Part shown: positions 60,496 through 64,000 of the stretch, piece after piece
Position numbering within the stretch: position 1 is the first letter of the stretch
Layout of the letters: each line of letters starts with the position of its first letter
Assembly (NCBI RefSeq): GCF_000577335.1
Contig: NZ_CBYL010000012.1
Coordinates: 1 to 64,000, forward strand
Direction: 5' to 3'
DNA: 64,000 bases
Source of the DNA: Faecalispora jeddahensis
Lineage (GTDB): Bacteria; Bacillota; Clostridia; Oscillospirales; Acutalibacteraceae
Program-made: the position numbers and the translations under genes
The notes under the pieces: model-generated
What the model saw: the letters and a program-made list of their open reading frames with translations, nothing else
What the model was told of the DNA's origin: nothing
The model's database searches: none

Positions 60496-61881
60496 TCAGC
60501 GAATGGAAAATGCGTTGGCCAAGGTACATCTTCTTCTTCTGCAGAAGTGCCGGGCGGTTGTGGTTCCCTCCCCGGTGGCGGTGGCAATCGTGAAGCTCGT
60601 ATCGCCTTCCCCGTCAAACCCGATGCCCGCCAGCGCGGAGCTGTTTTTGACGAACACTGCTGTCTGCAGCTTTTGCGCGGCGTAATTGAGCCGTTCGATC
60701 ATCCGCGAATGGATGGTTGCCGTGTGGCGCAGTCCCTGCTCGATCTCGCAGGCGAATTCCACGGCCTGCTCGAAGTCCTTCGCACGCACCAGCGGAACCA
60801 AGGGCATGAGCATCTCTTCCGTCACAAACGGATGCTGGCGAACCGTATCCACGACGATCAGTTGTACCGAATCATCGCAGTCCATACCGGCTGCAGAAAG
60901 AATCTCCGGCGCGCTTTTTCCCTCCAGGGCCTTGTTTGGAACCATTTCCGGCGTTACTGTCGCCAGCGTAAGCTGGAGCATCTCCTGCTGATCGCTGACA
61001 CAATGTACATGATTTTTCTTCAGCTCGCGGAGAAATTCATCCGCGACCGAGTCGACAATGACAATGCTCTTTTCGGTAATACACGTCAGATTGTTGTCAA
61101 AAGAAGTGCTGAACACGATGTCGCGGGCAGCCTTTTGCAGGTCTGCCGTTTCATCGATAATGGCCACCGGATTGGCGGGGCCGGCCCCGATCACCTTTTT
61201 CCCGCAGGACATGGCCTGCCGAAGCATTCCCATTCCGCCGGTGGCAATCACCAGAGAAATATCGGGGTGTGTCATCAGCTCGCGCGTCACCGCCATAGAG
61301 GTTTCACTGAGGGTGGAAACCAGATTGTCGATTCCGCAGGTACGGCTGATGGCCTTGCTGATCAGCTCTGTCACAAACTGAGAAACCTCCAGTGCTCTGG
61401 GATGCGGCACATGAATCACCGCATTGCCGGCTGCGAGAAGACCGATCGTATTGCAGATCAGCGTTTCGCAGGGATTGGTGCAGGGCTGCACCGCACACAC
61501 AACACCGTAAGAGGAAAGCTCATACAGCGTCATTCCATGGTCGCCGGTTTTTACCTCAGTAATCAGGTCTTCCGTGCCCGGTGTTTTCTGAAGGACGAGA
61601 AGAAGCTTCTTTTTCTTGTCCTCGGCAATTCCCATACCGGTTTCTTCAACCGTCATGCGTGCCAGATCATCCACTTTTGTAAGCAAATCCGCTTTTACGG
61701 CATCGATCACCTGCTGACGCTGATTTAAGGTAAGCAGAGAATACTGCCGGTATGCGCTGGCCGCTACCGCGACCGCGTCATCCACGGAGCAAAAAACACC
61801 GCTTTTCAGTGTGCGGCTGTTATTTTTCAGGTAATCCTGACAAACCTGGCCCACAAGGACTCCCACTTGCTCTGCGTTCAT
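60496..61881 (-). CDS. CoA-acylating aldehyde dehydrogenase 2 (EutE/PduP family)
   Basis: 461 residues, paralogous to the enzyme at 52245. Catalytic Cys in SFDNNLTCITEKSI, ATGGMGMLRQAMSCGKK, and GIGFDGEGDTSFTIATATGEG. Its N-terminal helix (EQVGVLVGQVCQDYLKNN) also fits an encapsulation signal. Start overlaps the stop of the tailed shell protein (ATGA). Two diverged copies may serve different aldehydes or one may be structural. Confidence 0.92.
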   Translation of the reverse strand: MNAEQVGVLVGQVCQDYLKNNSRTLKSGVFCSVDDAVAVAASAYRQYSLLTLNQRQQVIDAVKADLLTKVDDLARMTVEETGMGIAEDKKKKLLLVLQKTPGTEDLITEVKTGDHGMTLYELSSYGVVCAVQPCTNPCETLICNTIGLLAAGNAVIHVPHPRALEVSQFVTELISKAISRTCGIDNLVSTLSETSMAVTRELMTHPDISLVIATGGMGMLRQAMSCGKKVIGAGPANPVAIIDETADLQKAARDIVFSTSFDNNLTCITEKSIVIVDSVADEFLRELKKNHVHCVSDQQEMLQLTLATVTPEMVPNKALEGKSAPEILSAAGMDCDDSVQLIVVDTVRQHPFVTEEMLMPLVPLVRAKDFEQAVEFACEIEQGLRHTATIHSRMIERLNYAAQKLQTAVFVKNSSALAGIGFDGEGDTSFTIATATGEGTTTARHFCRRRRCTLANAFSIR

Positions 61882-62705
61882 CTACTCTCCTCCCCTGGCT
61901 GCTGAAAATCGGCATCCGCCGGTTTTTTCTTGTTTTTTGCGGGACGCCCCGGCGATTTTGCCGGCCTGCCTTTTTTGACAGGGGTTTCGGTTTTCTTTTG
62001 CGATACAGGGCTATCTGTATCACTTGCCGGCGGCTGGGCTTCGACCGGAACCTCATCCTTCACCGCATTTTCAGAATCGGTCTGCCGGTACTCTATGGTG
62101 AAAGAGCTTTCGTGTGCCGGCTCTTGGCTTTCCTCGGGCGGCTCAGTCTCTTTCTCAGAAGGCAGTTCTGCCGGCGGCACGGCGGATTCTTCTTGTTCGG
62201 ATTTTTCCGGCTGCGGCTCTGCTTTCTCCGGCACGGCTTCCTCGAGCGAAATCGTCGTCTCTTCCGGCTGCATCGTCACGGGCTCTTCTGCCGATTCGGC
62301 ATTCTCTTCTGAATCCGATTGCTGCGGTTCTGGTAACGGCTCGCTCTGCGAATCCTGCAGCGGCAAATCCTCTGTAGGAGGCGGATCACTCGGCCCAGGG
62401 TCCTCCGGAGGCGGTGCCTGCCCCAGCCCGGAGGCTTTGCAGAACATCTCACCGATGCTCGGCGCCGGGCGCGGAATGACTTTGAAGGACACCAGCTGAC
62501 CGTTTTGCTCCGCTACGGCCCGGCCGGTCTGCACCGACGCGGTAACTGCGCCCACATCGCCGGAAACCTTAATGGTAATCCAGCCAAAGCCCTTTGCTTT
62601 TTCGATGCCGATCAACCCCACATTCGCGGTCTTCACCATTGCGTCCGCCACGGCGATTGCCCCGGCCAGTCCTTTGATTTCTACCAGACCCAATGCGTCG
62701 TTCAT
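61878..62705 (-). CDS. BMC-H shell protein with long acidic linker and AT-hook-like basic tail
   Basis: 275 residues. Residues 1-88 are a normal BMC domain (MNDALGLVEIKGLAGAIAVADAM ... FKVIPRPAPSIGEMF). From 90 to about 240 the chain is Pro/Glu/Ser-rich and disordered-looking. The end is strongly basic: KKGRPAK (244-250) and GRPAKNKKK (253-261) resemble AT-hook cores. Such a tail could bind nucleic acid, another protein, or position the compartment. EutK, which carries a helix-turn-helix, is a distant functional parallel. Nearest neighbours are cargo genes. Confidence 0.9.
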   Translation of the reverse strand: MNDALGLVEIKGLAGAIAVADAMVKTANVGLIGIEKAKGFGWITIKVSGDVGAVTASVQTGRAVAEQNGQLVSFKVIPRPAPSIGEMFCKASGLGQAPPPEDPGPSDPPPTEDLPLQDSQSEPLPEPQQSDSEENAESAEEPVTMQPEETTISLEEAVPEKAEPQPEKSEQEESAVPPAELPSEKETEPPEESQEPAHESSFTIEYRQTDSENAVKDEVPVEAQPPASDTDSPVSQKKTETPVKKGRPAKSPGRPAKNKKKPADADFQQPGEESR

Positions 62706-62735
62706 TTGGCCACCTCGTTTCCTGTTCTTTTTCGG

Positions 62736-63461
62736 TTACACCCTGACGATCTGAATTCCCATTTCTGCGGCTTTTTCTTTCGCCAGCATGGTAATAATAT
62801 CGCCCTGATGCAGAACCAGCCTTCCCTCCGTCAGGTCGGACTTCAGGTCTGCTTCGGTAATGATTCTTTTATTCGTGCTTCTTTCCGCCTTCGGCTTTAC
62901 TGCCGGTTCCCGGCACTGCTGCGGCGCGGGAAGCTGATCGGAAAGCTCTATTCCAAAATCCGCTAAGGTTCGGACATACTGTTCTATTTTGATTCGGTAT
63001 GCTTTGGGTTCTTTGCCGCTGAACGGCTCCATGCCGTTTTGCAGCATGATTACCTTCTGGCCTTCAGAAAAGCACCTGCCGATCCATCGCGATTCGAAGG
63101 AATCTTCCAGGCACAATGCAGTTTTGGCGATCAGAGCCTTGTTGGGGAATGGAAAAACCGTGAGGAACTCTTCCCGCCGCTCTTCCCAAGCCTGTTCCTG
63201 CTCCAGAACCAGACCGCCGGAAAAGAGCTCTTTGAGCTTTTGTATGTAGTAATCGTTGTATCTGGCTTTGGGCAATACGCAGATCACCTGCAAATCGCAG
63301 GGAACCGAAAGGCTGCCCAGCCGTTTGAAATAATCGTCCTGCCAGAACTCCGGCAGCATCAGATAACAGGCTTTTTGCCGCGGAAGCTGAAGAAGTCGTT
63401 CTTCTTCCAGCTGCCTGATTACCTTGAGCACCATCTGCTCAAGCAGCTTATAATCCAGCAA
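62736..63461 (-). CDS. BMC-associated protein, probably of the TIGR02536-like Eut family
   Basis: 241 residues. N-terminal amphipathic helix (LLEQMVLKVIRQLEEERLL) like BMC targeting peptides, a central domain with VICVLPKARYNDYYIQKL, and a C-terminal module RIITEADLKSDLTEGRLVLHQGDIITMLAKEKAAEMGIQIVRV-type (positions about 197-241; key ITEAD, GDIIT, LAKEKA, MGI). Similar proteins of unknown function occur in ethanolamine and glycyl-radical BMC loci; I place it there from memory. TTG start nine bases after AAAGGGG. Confidence 0.6.
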   Translation of the reverse strand: MLDYKLLEQMVLKVIRQLEEERLLQLPRQKACYLMLPEFWQDDYFKRLGSLSVPCDLQVICVLPKARYNDYYIQKLKELFSGGLVLEQEQAWEERREEFLTVFPFPNKALIAKTALCLEDSFESRWIGRCFSEGQKVIMLQNGMEPFSGKEPKAYRIKIEQYVRTLADFGIELSDQLPAPQQCREPAVKPKAERSTNKRIITEADLKSDLTEGRLVLHQGDIITMLAKEKAAEMGIQIVRV

Positions 63462-63493
63462 AGGTTACAACCCCTTTCAGCGAACGAAATGTT

Positions 63494-63566
63494 CCGGGTG
63501 CCGTTTCACCCGGCAATTCATGCGGACGAAAAACAGAAAATCGATATGAGATGTTTTTCGCCCGCA
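63494..63566 (-). other. Paired hairpins after the second BMC-H gene
   Basis: CCGGGTG/CACCCGG (63494-63513) and a 14-bp stem TGCGG.CGAAAAACA with partner (63521-63566), in the gap after the BMC-H stop, without a T-run. Same arrangement as behind the first BMC-H gene. Confidence 0.55.
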
Positions 63567-63590
63567 CTTGCCTCGGGAATTGGTTAACTG

Positions 63591-63875
63591 TTATTTGGAA
63601 GCCATCGTGGGAATAATCTTTTCCGTATCGGAATGCGGACGCGGAATCACGTGGATGGAAACAACCTCGCCGACCTGTCTGGCGGCGGCCGCACCGGCGT
63701 CTGTGGCGGCCTTTACCGCACCGACATCGCCGCGTACCATCACGGTTACCAGTCCGGAACCGATTTTTTCGTACCCGACCAGAGAAACGTTCGCGGCCTT
63801 CACCATGGCATCAGCTGCTTCAATCGCTCCTACCAGTCCTTTGGTCTCAATCATGCCCAATGCATCAGAATTCAT
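63591..63875 (-). CDS. BMC-H shell protein (PduA/EutM type), copy 2
   Basis: 94 residues, nearly the same as the copy at 54526 ([52 protein letters not shown]). A few extra C-terminal residues (PTMASK). AAAGGAGG lies seven bases upstream. Major facet protein of the shell. Confidence 0.95.
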   Translation of the reverse strand: MNSDALGMIETKGLVGAIEAADAMVKAANVSLVGYEKIGSGLVTVMVRGDVGAVKAATDAGAAAARQVGEVVSIHVIPRPHSDTEKIIPTMASK

Positions 63876-63921
63876 ATGGATCCTCCTTTGTTATCATCCG
63901 GCTGTGTACCGGCGCTTATAT

Positions 63922-64000
63922 TTAAATATATGGCTGCGTTGTGGATTTTGCTTCGCTGCCCAAAGCGCCCAGCAGCTTTTTACCTACCTCGATCGCCGAA
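63922..64000 (-). CDS. C-terminal end of an unidentified gene of the BMC locus
   Basis: An open minus-strand frame enters from the right edge and ends at 63922 with ...IEVGKKLLGALGSEAKSTTQPYI-stop. Only about 25 residues are visible, too few to name. It lies 46 bases before the BMC-H gene, so it belongs to the same operon. Confidence 0.5.
   Translation of the reverse strand, partial: SAIEVGKKLLGALGSEAKSTTQPYI

Noticed and set aside
49053-64000. Ethanolamine utilisation (eut) operon
   Set aside because: No eutBC, eutA, eutL, eutK or ANTAR-type EutV/EutW regulators; the regulator is AraC-type and the sensor has a PocR domain.

Overview
The window looks like the chromosome of an anaerobic, roughly 50% GC Gram-positive bacterium of class Clostridia, probably an Oscillospiraceae-type organism (inference). 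Supporting signs are a FabK/FabZ/FabF-type fatty-acid operon, an FtsK/SpoIIIE translocase next to TepA, a [FeFe]-hydrogenase-like protein, a GAAC-N4-GTTC (Bacillus-type) LexA box at dinB, a PerR-like box at ahpC, a BirA operator at bioB, strong GGAGG ribosome sites with frequent TTG/GTG starts, and an anaerobe-type bacterial microcompartment (BMC) locus.

Layout. 1-5785: a cut-off polysaccharide deacetylase, then a transglutaminase-like lipoprotein and a compact type IV pilus-like operon (PilC/GspF, four small pilin-like proteins, PilT). 5972-16363, mostly minus strand: hemolysin III-type protein, DUF3006 + metallo-beta-lactamase pair, FtsK, UppP, TepA, an EamA transporter, a truncated YoaK-type gene and a polysaccharide flippase. 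16803-25575: LysR regulator divergent from an NhaC antiporter, BirA-controlled bioB, a peroxide-defence pair (AhpC plus a domain-permuted AhpF-like reductase), and a HemC-like/HemL-like pair that both lack key catalytic residues. 26017-35009: fatty-acid operon acpP-accD-accA-fabH-fabK-NMO-fabD-fabG-fabF-fabZ followed by a MarR regulator. 35205-42045: TtcA-like protein, small membrane and secreted proteins, HD protein, group B-like [FeFe] hydrogenase, MFS exporter and a frameshifted LysR gene.

42105-42872 holds the most unusual element: six exactly 113-bp-spaced copies of a 19-codon gene, each with its own ribosome site, between a promoter and a terminator. Five copies encode the identical peptide MNCKELFELLLQYMGQCNK although eight codons vary between them, all synonymously; the promoter-proximal copy encodes a diverged relative. 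I know of no described family that matches.

42909-48891: XpaC-like membrane protein, tRNA-Asp and tRNA-Thr, DUF998 protein, SOS-controlled dinB with a small partner, L25/Ctc and an FlxA-like coiled-coil protein. 49053-64000 (minus strand, running off the right edge): a BMC locus with PduT- and EutN-type shell proteins, two ordinary BMC-H proteins, a BMC-H with a long acidic linker and AT-hook-like tail, PduS, EutJ, two CoA-acylating aldehyde dehydrogenases, PduL, an iron alcohol dehydrogenase, MetK, an unknown membrane protein and a PocR-domain two-component pair whose kinase has lost its phosphoacceptor histidine. The enzymes fit aldehyde dismutation to alcohol plus acyl-phosphate inside a shell. 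The substrate-forming enzyme is not in view; MetK and the PocR sensor hint at a glycyl-radical-enzyme type locus, but this is inference.
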